Shown piece after piece: positions 21,815-33,742 of a stretch of 53,604 nt of DNA; the stretch's first letter is position 1, and each line of letters starts with the position of its first letter. The notes beneath the pieces were generated by a model. It was not told the origin of the DNA, did not search any database, and saw only the letters and a list, made by a program, of their open reading frames with translations. The DNA comes from Lactarius indigo. Its lineage: Eukaryota; Basidiomycota; Agaricomycetes; Russulales; Russulaceae. Both the position numbers and the translations under genes were made by a program. Location: assembly GCA_025766275.1 (NCBI GenBank), contig JAFKAC010000234.1, positions 1 through 53,604 on the forward strand, read 5' to 3'.

Positions 21815-23843
21815 ACCATCGTGGCGACTGTCAATACCCGTGATCAGTGGACAAACTTTCGTCCATACTACCTAGAACGACGAGGAGATCGTAACGTACC
21901 TACTCGATTCCTGGGAGCAGCCCGGTGGAGAGATCGAGGAGACGAAACCGGATACTTTGTGGAATTCAACGGACCTACGAGGTTCAGACCTGTTGAGTTC
22001 AATTTCGACCATCTGTGCTGGGTGGAAATTATGTGGAACCCTATAGATCATCACTGGGACGTTGTAAGACCAGCCGGAAGACAGTACCAGTGCGACATCG
22101 ACGCACGAGAGCTCAATTCGCGAGCTGACTGGGGACCAATTGACGGTCAACTACGAGAACATTCCACCGGAGAAGCGGTGAGCGAAGAAACAGAGGAGGA
22201 AGAACAAAGCGAAGAAGAACATCAACAAGCCAGCGTTGGACCATTGAACAATATACTATCCAACAAGCTGAGTCTTTGCACATCTCGGAAACACCAGAAG
22301 TCATTCACGTACGATCACCAGTGGCAGAAATGGCAACCGCCACCATGACCGCAGAAGAAATCGTCGCTATAAGAGAACAAGCGGCGCACGAGGCAGCCAA
22401 AGCCATTAGACAAGAATCACAACGACATCTTCTGCCAATCAACCCTGAAACCGGGCACCGGATGACCGCCGATGACGCAGCAATCTTCCGGGCCATCGGA
22501 CCAGACCAAGGGGACCCTCCATCCGGAGACGGACGAAGACGAGGACTACCAATTGACCCTCCACCAGGATGGGGAGGACCACTGGAAGGAGACTTCCCCG
22601 ACGACCAGGTGGCGGAGGCAACCCACCGGATCTCCCAACTAACCCACCGAGTGGGGGACCCCCGAGTGGAGGCAACGGCGAAGGCCCTCCAGAAGGCAGA
22701 GGAGGAGGAGGACATGGGCATGAAAAACTAACTGGTGAACCTCCCACTATTTTTGACGGAGATCGCACTAAGGTGGATTCATTCCTCACGCAATGGCACA
22801 TATATTGGGGAATGAACCTCGACGCATCCATCATGCGCAACGACTACCAACGATGCCTTTTATTCCTGTCATACATCAAAGGAGTATCGGTTAGCGAATG
22901 GGTACTTTTGTACCTCAAATGGCTCAATCGGCAAGTACAACGAGGAATAGATCAACATACAAGGGATCTATGGAATGCAGTAGCAGAAGGGTTTAACCAA
23001 AGGTTCGTTAACACCCTCGAACAAGAACAGGCTCAAGCGCTTCTAAGGAAGGGACTCAAAATAACCAATGGAGACATCGACAAGTACGTCAACGAATTTG
23101 AGAAGCCGCTAGAAAGGCAGATATCGCCTCAACGACCCCCAAACCATCGACTTATTCACGAAGGGACTGCCGAAAGAAGCTGTACGAAAGACGTACGATC
23201 TAGACGAACCAAAACGTTCAACGAGTGGAAGAGAGCCCACTCCGTCGACAACGAAATTACATTCACATCCGAGCTAAGTGACGAATACAAGAGACACCAA
23301 GCCAAAGAAGACGGGCAACGCGGGATGGACGTACCCAAAATCTCGCAAATCCCTGGGCAATGGGACACTTCTGCAGACCGAGTAAAAGCGCGACTGGCTG
23401 GATCAGAAGAGATCGACTACAGTCAGCCACCTTACCGGCCGAGTCAATCCGCCTCCCTTCCCCCTAGAGGAGGACCCGGAGTCAGAGGACGCGGAAGAGG
23501 AGGGTCACGACGAGACCTAAGGACGGTGTTGTGCTATAACTGCAATAACCCGGGCCATCTCTCACGAAATTGCCCCCATCCCAGACAGCCAAGACAGTGG
23601 CAACAGAATGCCGGACCCTCAGTCCGAGCAGCGGAAACAGACTATTACGCCCAGGAAACGCCACCGGCACAACACAGGCGCCTCAACCAGCAAAACTGCC
23701 GAAGAACGAGCCAAAGAATGGCTGACGGGAGTTGCAAATGCCCCAGACGAAGTAAAAGACCTGATATTGCAGGATTTGTGGGGGAAAGAGGGTTTTCGGA
23801 GCGCCTGAACCCATCGGGCCTGGGTGAGGGCTTTAAACTGTAA
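21815..23843 (+). pseudogene. gag of element C
   Basis: The frame starts at GTG 21821; the preceding ACCATCGTGGCG may be a lost ATG (ACCATG). The N-terminal domain (FRPYYLERRGDRN, FLGAARWRD, FRPVEFNFDHLCWVEI) is shared with element B. A Glu-rich linker, a Pro/Gly-rich part and the capsid core follow (IFDGDRTKVDSFLTQWHIYW, YIKGVSVSEWVLLYLKWLN), then CYNCNNPGHLSRNC, a CX2CX4HX4C knuckle near 23530-23575. Three reading frames must be joined (changes near 22260-22300, 22600-22700 and 23110). Confidence 0.75.
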
Positions 23844-23859
23844 TTCCGTAATCATGACG

Positions 23860-26800
23860 CGCTTTCGTTTCTCTTTCGAATTCCAGTCTCGATACGCACG
23901 AATTACCGAATGGCCGACATAAAAGCATTAGTGGACTCGGGAGCCACCGACAACTTCATGCACCCGAGCTTCATAAAAAGGATGGGTATTGGCACGCAAC
24001 CACTAGCCCAACCTCGCAAAATCTGAACATTGACCAGACAGAAAATAAAGCTGGGTCCATCACTCACTTTACCGATCTCGATGTATACGCAAAAGGATAC
24101 CATAGAACGATGCGATTCCTTATAACAGACCTCGGAACTGAAGACATCGTACTAGGTATCCATGGTTGGCAACCTATGAACCAACCATCAGCTGGCGGAA
24201 TGCGGTAATACATGAGGAAGGTCATGCCAGTAGTGATTAGCACACAGGACAGTCTTCACCGACATACCGTCATAGCCACAGCTCTCACTAATGACAGAAG
24301 GAAGAAATAGCCGCAAGGTTAGAGGAAGAAGACGCATACCTACGCACCACCACATCTACGGAGCTAGCAATCCGAGCAAAAAAGGAAGAACAGCCCGTAG
24401 AATTGCCAACAGAATACCAAGCATTTCAAAACCTTTTCAGCGAAGAAGCATCGCAACGTTTCCCCCCCTGCTAGGCCATGGGATCACGCAATCGATTTCA
24501 AGCCAGATACCCCTGTCGGCAATAGACTGTAAAATATACCCGCTTGACGCAAGAAGAAGAGGGCAAACTTAAAGAATTCCTAGACGAAAAGCTCAAACAG
24601 GGATACTTACGCCCCTCTATCTCTCCGTACGCATCATCATTTTTCTTCGTCAAAAAGAAGGACGGAAAACTACGCCCGGTACAGGACTACCGGGTAATCA
24701 ATTCCCATACTATACGCAATCAATATCCGCTTCCCCCTCATTCCAGGACCTCATTTACAACCTCAGTAACGCGTACATTTACACCAAGCTCGACATCCGC
24801 TGGGGGTATAATAACATCCGCATTCGGGACTGGCGATCAAGAAAAGGCGGCCTTCAAAACCAAGTTCGGGCTCTTCGAGCCAACGGTCATGTTCTTTGGT
24901 CTCACAAATTCGCCAGCAACCTTCCAGACGATGATGAACCACATTTATCGGGATACAATTGCTAAGCACGAGCTTCGAGGGTACCGTCATCAGAGTTTAC
25001 ATGGACGACATCGGGATCGCAACGCGCGAAGGTCGCAACTCCGCGGACCACATCGCAGCAGTAACAGATGTCCTTCGGGTCGCTCAAGAACATGACCTAT
25101 ACTTCAAACTCGAGAAATGCCCTGTTCCATCAACCTCGGATGGATTACCTGGGGGTAATCCTTGAAAAGGGGGTAACTCGCATGGATCCGGTAAAGTTCA
25201 CGGTATTAAAGACTGGCCAACGCCAACAAAAAGTCAGGGACGTATGCTCCTTTTTAGGATTCTGCAACTTTTTACCACTTATTCATCCGAGGTTTCGCAA
25301 CACATCCCGACCGCTGAACCAACTCACCAGAAAGGATACCGAATGGCGGTGGACGAAGAAGAAGATGCGCGTTTCAAAACACTCAAACACCTCGTCACCA
25401 GAAGACCGGTGTTAGCACACCCCAATTTACAAGAGCAATTTGAACTAGAGGGTTGACGCCTCCTGGGTTCGCGGTGGGTGCAGTCCTTCTACAAAAGAAA
25501 CGTGACGGGCGCAAGCACCCAATAGGATACTACTCTGCAACGCTAAGCGAAAGCAGAACGCAACTACGACATTTACTGACTTAGAACTCCTCGCCATCGT
25601 AAAAGCCCTCCGGCACTGGCGCCCCTTACTCGCAGGATCTCCACACAAGATCAAGATATTCTCGGATCACCTGAACTTGCAATATTGGAAGGACACCACA
25701 AAAGATCAGCCGAAGAGTCGCCCGAGAAGATAACTAGAACTGATGGAATACGATTTCGAGATCCATCATATCAAAGGAAAGAATAATGGCAGGGCAGACG
25801 CACTATCAAGAAGACCGGACTACGACCAAGGAGATGAGGACAACCAAGGTGTGGTTGTCTTACCTCCGGAAGTATTTGTACGAGCCACTAACACCGCACG
25901 CCACGCTGGAAATACACCCCATGATGCAACAACCGAGACGACAACAAGACCCCGCCATAATCAAGACCTGGGTCGATGCACATCGCCTCAAGAAGATCGA
26001 CGGGGAATGGTACAAGGATGGACGATTGGTGATCAACGGGCCAATGACGGACGTACCGGGCCATCATACAAGACCACCATGACCCACCAGTACATGGACA
26101 TCCTGGGATAAGTAGAACACAGCGGATTGTAGAGCGACATCACTGGTGGCCAACCATTCGCCGAGATGTCTACGAGTACGTCGCCGGGTGTGCTGACTTG
26201 CCAGCGGAACAAGGTCAACACCCGACCCTACCCGTGCTCCATTACATCCGATCACCTGCAGTCACAGACGCTTCCTCCTTTCCACACCATTGCCCTAGAT
26301 TTCATCACTAAGTTACCAACTTCACAGTCGTATGACAGTATCTTGACTGTCACTGGACCACGACTGCAGTAAAGCATCCATATTCATCCCGTGCAACGAA
26401 GAAATCACAGCAGAGGGTACCGCCATTCTGTACGTCAATCACGTGTTCAGGCGATTCGGATTACCGCGGTAAAATTATCAGTGACCGCGATCCCCGATTC
26501 GCCTCCAAATTTACAAGAGAAAGTGTGCCGCATACTGGGCATCCAACAGAACATTTCTACAGCCTATCACCCACGTACAGACGGACAGTCAGAACGTACC
26601 AATCAGTGGCTCGAACAATATCTGCGGTTCTGGGCCAACGAGCGTCAAGATAACTGGGCGGAATATCTCCCGATAGCAGAATTCGCTCACAACAACTTGG
26701 CCCATGAGACACACGAAAGCAATCGCCATTCATGCTTCTAATGGGATACAACCCAACAGACTGATTGGACGGATAAGCCATCCCAATCCCTAACGTGATC

Positions 26801-27380
26801 ACCAGGACTAACACAACTTGAAGGAAGCGCGCCGACTTCGCACAAGACCTTATCAAAAGGCACAAGATAGTTGGATTCGGCACAAAGATACCCCGCGCTA
26901 TCAGATTGGAGACCAAGTGTGGTTAGAAGGGAAACATTTGCGAACCAATCAGCCCTACGGCGAAAATTAGCGGCGCGACGCCACGGACCGTTCAAGGTAA
27001 TCCAGGTGATGTCTCCCTTACAATTACCGCCTAGAACTTCCCACACAAGTGGAGCATCCATCCAGTGTTCACATCGATCTTCTCACGCCATACAAGAACA
27101 CCGCCTTACACGGCGAGAAACTTCCCAGCGTCCACCACCGGATCTTGTGAGAGGAGAAGAAGAATACGAGGTCGAGGCGATTCTAGATTCGCGGCATTTC
27201 GGCAGACGAAGAAACTTCAATACCTCGTCAAGTGGAAGGGGTATCCGGACTCGGAGAATCAGTGGGTCGATAAGGATGACGTATTCGCACCCGAGGCGAT
27301 AGAGGCGTATCGAGCGGGCCGGTCAACCGCTCGCTATCATAAAAGCGACTCCCGGATGACCATGGGGCAGCATCCCTCCT
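23860..27380 (+). pseudogene. Protease, RT, RNase H, integrase and chromodomain of element C
   Basis: Protease: ALVDSGATDNFMHPSF near 23928. RT: GYLRPSISPYASSFFFVKKK, VMFFGLTNSPATF and VYMDDIGIAT (YMDD, near 25000). RNase H pieces follow at 25440-25760. Integrase: core with ALDFITKLPTSQ, then SDRDPRFAS read across frames and QSERTNQWLEQYLRF. Chromodomain: EEEYEVEAILDSRHFG / LVKWKGYPDSENQWV near 27155-27290. The protein is close to D throughout, but one-base insertions and losses break it roughly every 50-150 nt. Dead copy or poorly resolved sequence. Confidence 0.85.
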
Positions 27381-27388
27381 AGACTTCT

Positions 27389-28548
27389 ATGCCCACTTCT
27401 CCTCTCAGACATGTCACCACGGCGATCCTCCTCGACCAAGTCGCACAAGACGCCGACAACCTCATCCAAGATGACGAAGAAACCGTGGTACAACAGGTCC
27501 GCCTCACTCCGTACACACCTGCAGACCTGCGAACGGGCATATCACCGCTCAAGAGTGGGCTGCGTTCCTACAGAGGTTCCCCGACCCGACATCAGCAGCC
27601 CGACGACGAGCAGCAGCATGCCGTCGCTCACATCTTCCGAGATGACGAAGGTAATCGGGAGCCCATCGCCAGTCATCCCCCCAGGTGACGACCTCATCGG
27701 CACGCGGGGAATTCTCCCTGCCGACCGACCCCTTGAAGACCCAAGCGGAGTTAGAAGCAGCGGAGGACTGGCGGAGGACGGCGAAGGAGTGGGCCGACGA
27801 ACAGCTGCGCTTAGCGCAGAGGAGATTGAGCGAGCTGCGGCAGCGCAGGCAACGCTCCCTCATGACGAAGCTCACGTTGACGACGAAGATTACTACCCGG
27901 TCAGACACCCCCTCCTTCGAACGCACAGCCACCCTACTAATCCCCGAATCACCCCATGGCTTGTCCACACCGACGGCACCGCCCATGTCTCGAGGACGTG
28001 TGCGACTGCCCGGCGTCGCATTTCACACCCCCATTACGCACGACGACGACCCCGCACAGGTCCTTGCGCCTGAAGGGTTCAGGGCGAATCGACAGCCCCA
28101 TTACGTTCACTTCCCCATCACCGGACCCGATGGCGTAGAGATGAACGCCAGTCATATTCAGATAGTCGGAGGTGCGAATCCGTTTGTCCTCGGACTCATT
28201 CCCGGGTCCCCCCATCTCTACGGCAAACCACTGTACGCCTTCCCGATGCTATCGGCTGCGGGACGCGCCTTCATCGCCCATGAGGACCTCGTTATTCTCG
28301 CGTCCGACAAGATTACAGACCGTGCCCTGCACCGCATCGGGGACGAGTCCCTGACGGCGGAGGTGACGCGCTACCGGGCGGCCGCGTACGAGGAAGAACG
28401 ACTTGCGGCTCGAATCCGTCAGCTTCAGGCCATGCGGCTGTCGGCGAGGGACGACAAGAGGGACTGCATCTATCGGTTGGAGAGGGCGAACGTTTTTGAG
28501 CGGCTTAGCGACGAGCAGTCCACTTGGCCGGCGCGAGACTTTCGGTGA
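27389..28548 (+). pseudogene. Accessory C-terminal domain of element C pol
   Basis: It starts MPTSPLRHVTTAILLDQ. It continues through DDLIGTRGILP and EDYYPVRHPLLRT, then, after an extra C near 27984, MSRGRVRLPG, APEGFRANRQPHYVHFPI, TGPDGVEMNASHIQI, LIPGSPHLYGKPLY, KITDRALHRIGDESLTAEVT and a charged helix ending SDEQSTWPARDFR. It aligns with D along its length and with A and B in the PHYG...LTAE core. No zinc knuckles are present. Function unknown. Confidence 0.75.
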
Positions 28549-28565
28549 GTCGGGAGTCTCACGCT

Positions 28566-28578
28566 GAAAAGGGGGTGA
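28566..28578 (+). other. Polypurine tract of element C
   Basis: GAAAAGGGGGTGA lies directly before the 3' LTR start TGTTACGG. D has the same arrangement (AAAAAGGGGGGTGA at 33729-33742). Confidence 0.65.
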
Positions 28579-29053
28579 TGTTACGGTTTCATGTGTTGGA
28601 CCCTTACTGTACCGGTTGTGGCTACGGCTGTAAGGTAGATTAGTCACGGACTCGGACTTTACGATAGGAGTTAGGAGTTGAAGGATGACTCGATCCTAGT
28701 ACAGGTAGTAGTAGTACTAGGATTGAGTTACTTACGTGATACGTTGGACGCTACCATACTGTGACTCATAGCAGCGCTTGAAAGCCTGCTCCTCTTGTAT
28801 TTAAGATAGCGGTGGAAGACCAAGACACGCCATCTTGGTCTTCTTCAATCGTCACTTGCTTTTCTCTCTCTCTCTCTCTCTCTCTCTTTCTCACGTCTTG
28901 TCCCTTGTCTCAGACCAGGGGATCGTCGCCATACTAGTGTCTTCGAACATCTAGACCCGCCTTCGTGCCATACGCCTCTGAGGCGTGATTAGCTAAGTCC
29001 TCAAAGTCGCCGTACTCGAGCTCAAGTCGAGCTAACGTCGTGACGACGTTACA
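28579..29053 (+). repeat. 3' LTR of element C
   Basis: 475 bp, same ends and internal order as 21321-21801. TATTTAA is at 28798 and the 11-bp start-site hairpin at 28815-28843; the (CT)n tract is shorter. Sequence right after it (CTATCGATCTCTGCG) is protease-coding and belongs to element D. Confidence 0.9.
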
Positions 29054-32000
29054 CTATCGATCTCTGCGAATTCCAGTGACTGTCAGAACGGATTACAAAA
29101 CGACTGAAACCAACGCATTAGTCGACTCTGGAGCGACCGACAATTTTATCAAACCAAGCCTGATAGCCCGAGCCGGAATCTCGGTGCAACAACTTGAAAT
29201 GCCACGCAAAATATGGAACATAGATAATACCGAAAATAAAGCTGGGTTAATCACTCATTACGTTAACCTAGAAGTGAAAACACGAGGACAGATAAAAAAG
29301 ATGACCTTCCTAATAACCGACCTCGGCAGCGAAAGCATGGTACTGGGTTACCCTTGGCTGAGTGCCTTCGAACCCACCATTAGCTGGGCAACTGCAACCG
29401 TACACTCCGATGTACAACCCGTAGTGCTGGCCACTATGGAACATCTACTAACGACCACAACGATTCGCGCCCTCACAACAACCGAGAAAAACGACATCAT
29501 TCTGGAACTGGAACCAGAAGAACGGATGTTCGCACGAGCCACCACCTCGATGGAGCTGGCCATCCAAGCCAAACAACAGCAGACGGCAGTAGAGCTGCCG
29601 GCGGTCTACAATGAATTCCGCACACTTTTCAATGAACAAGCTTCACATCGATTTCCCCCAGCAAGACCCTGGGATCATGCTATCGACTTTAAACCAACCA
29701 CACCAACGGCAATAGACTGCAAAATATACCCAATGACACTAAAAGAAGAGGGAGAACTTAAGGAGTTCCTCGACGAAAAGTTGCGACAGGGTTACCTACG
29801 CCCTTCAATCTCCCCATACGCCTCTTCATTCTTCTTCATCAAAAGAAAGACGGAAAGCTACGCCCGGTGCAGGACTACCGGGTCATCAACTCGCACACTA
29901 TCCGGAACCAATATCCATTGCCGCTAATCCAGGACCTCATCCGCGACCTCAGCAACGCCCACATCTACACAAAGCTCGACATCCGGTGGGGCTATAACAA
30001 CATACGCATCCGCGACGGTGACCAAGAGAAAGCGGCATTCAAAACAAAATTCGGCCTCTTCGAGCCCACAGTGATGTTCTTCGGCCTCACTAACTCCCCC
30101 GCAACCTTCCAAGCCATGATGAACCACATATACCGAGACACTATCGCAAAGCATGAGCGTTTAGGAACCACGATACGTGTCTACATGGACGATATCGGGA
30201 TCGCCACTCACTTTGATCACGATCTAGCTGCCCACATCACCGCAGTCCGGGACGTCCTACGTGTCGCACAGGAACACAACCTCTACTTCAAGCTCGAAAA
30301 GTGCCTGTTCCACCAGCCGCATATGGATTACCTGGGGGTAATCCTTGAAAGGGGGGTGACTCGAATGGACCCTGTAAAAGTCCAGGGCATCAAAGACTGG
30401 CCAACACCGACAAAAGTCAAAGACGTCCGATTGTTTCTCGGCTTTTGCAACTTTTACAGGCTTTTCATCCGCGGCTTCGCAACTCACGCCAAACCACTCA
30501 CCAAGCTAACACGCAAAGACGAGGAATGGCGATGGACAGAAGAAGAAAACAACGCATTCAACACCCTCAAACGCCTAGTAACCGAAGAACCGGTGCTAGC
30601 ACACCCCACACTTCAAGATCCATTTGAGCTGGAGGTTGACGCATCAGGATACGCGGTGGGAGCCGTCCTATTGCAGAAAAAGTCTGACGGAAAGCGACAC
30701 CCTATAGGATACTACTCCGCAACACTCTCGGAAGCGGAGCGAAACTACGATATTTATGACTTGGAACTGCTGGCAATCGTCAAAGCCTTGAGGAATTGGA
30801 GACCGTTACTAGCGGGAGCCCCCCACAAAGTCAAAATCTACTCAGACCACCTCAATCTGCAATATTGGAAGTCACCACAAAAGATCAGTAGACGAGTTGC
30901 TAGGGAAGTACTCGAACTCTCCGAGTACGACTTCGAAATTCACCACATCAAAGGGAAGAACAACGGCAGGGCTGACGCGCTATCGCGACAACCCAATTAC
31001 GATCAAGGAATAGAAGACAACAGCGAAGTGGTGGTATTGCCACCGGAAGTCTTTGTCCGAACCCTCAACACGGCAAAAATGTTCACCCTCAACCCAAACC
31101 TGCTACAGCCGCGACACCAACAAGACGAAGAAGTGATCAAGGTATGGGCGGATCCCCATCAACTAAAGAAAATACAAGGAGAATGGTATAAGGATGGCAG
31201 GTTCGTCATCACTGGCCCAGCATCCACACATCGCGTGCTGATTCACGACCACCACGACCTGCCAATACACGGACATCCGGGAATCGCGAGGACACAACGA
31301 ATCCTAGAAAGACACTATTGGTGGCCGCGACTACGAAAAGATGTCTACGAATACGTCCAAGGGTGCGCCGAATGCCAACAAAATAAAGTCAACACACGCC
31401 CCATACGCGCAGCCCTACATCCCATCACACCTGTACTCGAGGCACTTCCCTTTCAAACGGTGGCAGTCGACTTCATTACCAAACTACCGGTGTCAAACGG
31501 ATATGACACCATCCTCACCGTTACTGACCATGACTGCAGTAAAGCCTCGGTATTTATCCCATGCCGGGAAGAAATAACGGCAGAAGAAATGGCCGCGCTG
31601 TACGTGAAACACGTCTTTACACGATTTGGACTACCGTGTAAAATCATCAGCGACCGGGACCCGCGATTTGCGTCCAAGTTCACAAGAGAAGCGTGCCGAA
31701 TCTTAGGGATTCAGCAAAACATATCCACGGCATACCACCCCCGCACCGATGGGCAATCGGAAAGAACCAATCAATGGCTAGAACAATATCTGCGCTTCTG
31801 GGTAAACGAGCGGCAAGATAACTGGATCACTTATCTACCAATCGCAGAGTTCGCGCATAACAACTGGCCCCATGAGCATACGAAACAATCACTGTTTCGG
31901 CTCCTAATGGGATATGACCCGCAAACCAATTGGACTGATAAGCCATCCCCCATCCCACAAGTAACGACGCGACTGACACAGCTGAAAGAAGCCAGAGAAG

Positions 32001-32923
32001 ACGCCCAACGCCTCATAAAGAAGGCACAAGAAGCATGGGTGCGCAACAAAGATACGCCCAAGTTCCGCATCAACGACCTGGTGTGGCTGGAAGGGAAACA
32101 CCTCCGAACCAATCAACCAACAGCAAAGTTGGCGGCGCGACGCCACGGGCCGTTTCGAGTAACACAGGTGATGTCCCCCTACAATTATCGGTTGGAACTT
32201 CCCATGCAGTGGAGTATCCACCCAGTGTTCCACATCGATCTTCTCACCCCATACAAGCAAACTCCCTTACATGGGGAGAATTTCACGTGCCCGCCACCCG
32301 AACTGATTGATGGAGAAGAAGAGTACGAGGTCGAGGCCATTCTAGATTCCCGGCACTTCGGCAGAGGAAGACGCCTCCAGTATCTGGTCAAATGGAAGGG
32401 ATACCCAGACTCGGAGAATCAGTGGGTCAACAAAGACGACATCTTTGCGCCCGACGCGCTGCGTCTGTATCAAGACACGCAAGCGCCCCAGAAAACAGTT
32501 AAAATGAGCAGTGCAAGAGTCGAAGGAAGTCATCCGCTCCTCCTTCGATCCATCCACACTCACATGCCTACTTCTCCCCTTCGACATGTCACTCAAGCAC
32601 AACTCCTCGACGCCCTCGCCAACGACGCCCAAGCGCTCCTCACTGACGAGGACGCGACTGAGGTTCCCAACACCCAAATCACCCCGTACACACCTATCGG
32701 CCGACCAGAAGGCCGTATCACCGCGCAAGAATGGGCAAACGTACTTGCCCGATTCCCCGACCCCACTCAACAACCCGACGACGAGTCCGCCGTCGTCCAC
32801 GTCTTCCGAAACGAAAGCGGTGAGCGCGAACCCATCGCCGCTATTCCCCCAAGCGACGACCTCATCGGCGTTCGCGGAGTTTTCCCGCGCAACGACGAGC
32901 GTTCAAGCTCTCCTGGAGTATGA
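29054..32923 (+). pseudogene. Protease-RT-RNase H-integrase-chromodomain polyprotein of element D
   Basis: Protease ALVDSGATDNFI (near 29128) and FLITDLGSESMVLGYPW. RT: GYLRPSISPYASSFFFIK, then after a one-base deletion at 29841-29844 a frame of 1018 codons with YTKLDIRWGYNN and VYMDDIGIAT (YMDD near 30180). RNase H: EVDASGYAVGAVL, YDLELLAIVKAL. Integrase: HDHHDLPIHGHPG...CAECQQNK zinc finger; core DFITKLP, SDRDPRF, QSERTNQWLEQYL. Chromodomain EEEYEVEAILDSRHFG, LVKWKGYPDSENQWV near 32320-32430. The frame passes straight on into the accessory region and stops at TGA 32921. Its single short deletion may be a sequencing error. Confidence 0.9.
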
Positions 32924-33712
32924 ATTGGAGGGCTGGAAGAGAGTAGCGGCGGAGTGGCAGAGGGAGCAGTTAGAATCGGCAGCGACCCGACTGAGAGAGA
33001 TGCGAGAGCGGCGGCAGCGATGGCAGCAGCTGAGGCTGGCCATGACGACAAGGATTACTACCCGGCGAGACATCCCTTCTTACGAACGAAGCGCGACGCT
33101 GATAATCCCCTCATCACACCATGGCTCGTCAACACTGACGGCTCCCCCATGTATCGAGGACGTATACGAGTACCAGGGGCCGCCGACCACCAACCATTCA
33201 CAGCAGCCGACGACCCAGCACACGTCATCGCGCCTGAGGGGTTCAGGGCGAACAGACGACCCCATTACCTTCGATACCCCATCACCGGGCCTGACGGAGT
33301 AGAGCGGGACACATCACACGTCCAGATCATTGGAGGGGCGGACCCCATTATATTGGGGGTCATACCGGGCTCGCCTCACATCTATGGTAAGCCCCTCTAT
33401 GCCGAGCCCCACGTATCCGCAGCACTCCGCCCTACGTACCCACACGAAGACCTCGTCGTCTTCACGGCGGACAAGATCACCGACCGCGCCCTCAATCGCA
33501 TTAACGACGAGACCCTTACGGTGGAGGTTACGTGCTACCACGTGGCCAGCTTCGAGCTGGAACGCCTTCGAGCACGAGTGGCTCAACTCCGCGCGATGAT
33601 CGAGTGCGCCCAAGACGACAGGCGCGACTCCATCTATCGACTGGAGCGCGCAACCGCTCTAGAGCGCATAGCCGATGAACAGAGCGACTGGCTGCCGAGG
33701 GACTTTCAGTGA
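32924..33712 (+). pseudogene. Accessory C-terminal domain of element D pol
   Basis: Same frame as pol, beyond the single TGA at 32921, which aligns with an AGA codon in C. It carries DDKDYYPARHPFLRT, ITPWLVNTDGSPMYRGRIRV, APEGFRANRRPHYLRYPI, TGPDGVERDTSHVQI, VIPGSPHIYGKPLY, ITDRALNRINDETLTVEVT and a charged helical end (DSIYRLERATALERIADEQ). Its N-terminal linker, still in the pol frame before 32921, reads SPLRHVTQAQLLDALANDAQ. In an intact copy this would be a C-terminal extension of Pol of about 350-400 residues after the chromodomain. Function unknown. Confidence 0.75.
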
Positions 33713-33742
33713 GCCGGGGTCTCACGCTAAAAAGGGGGGTGA

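Larger units (their letters stand above)
21321..29053 (+). mobile_element. Element C: Ty3/gypsy chromodomain retrotransposon with both LTRs
   Basis: 5' LTR 21321-21801, self-priming type PBS 21804-21814, gag, protease, pol, accessory domain, polypurine tract and 3' LTR 28579-29053. The LTRs differ by a few percent by eye. The inside is interrupted by many one-base frame changes, although codon-level similarity to D is strong. The left flank is R integrase (GCAAAAG) and the right flank is D protease (CTATCG); no target duplication is present. Confidence 0.9.
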
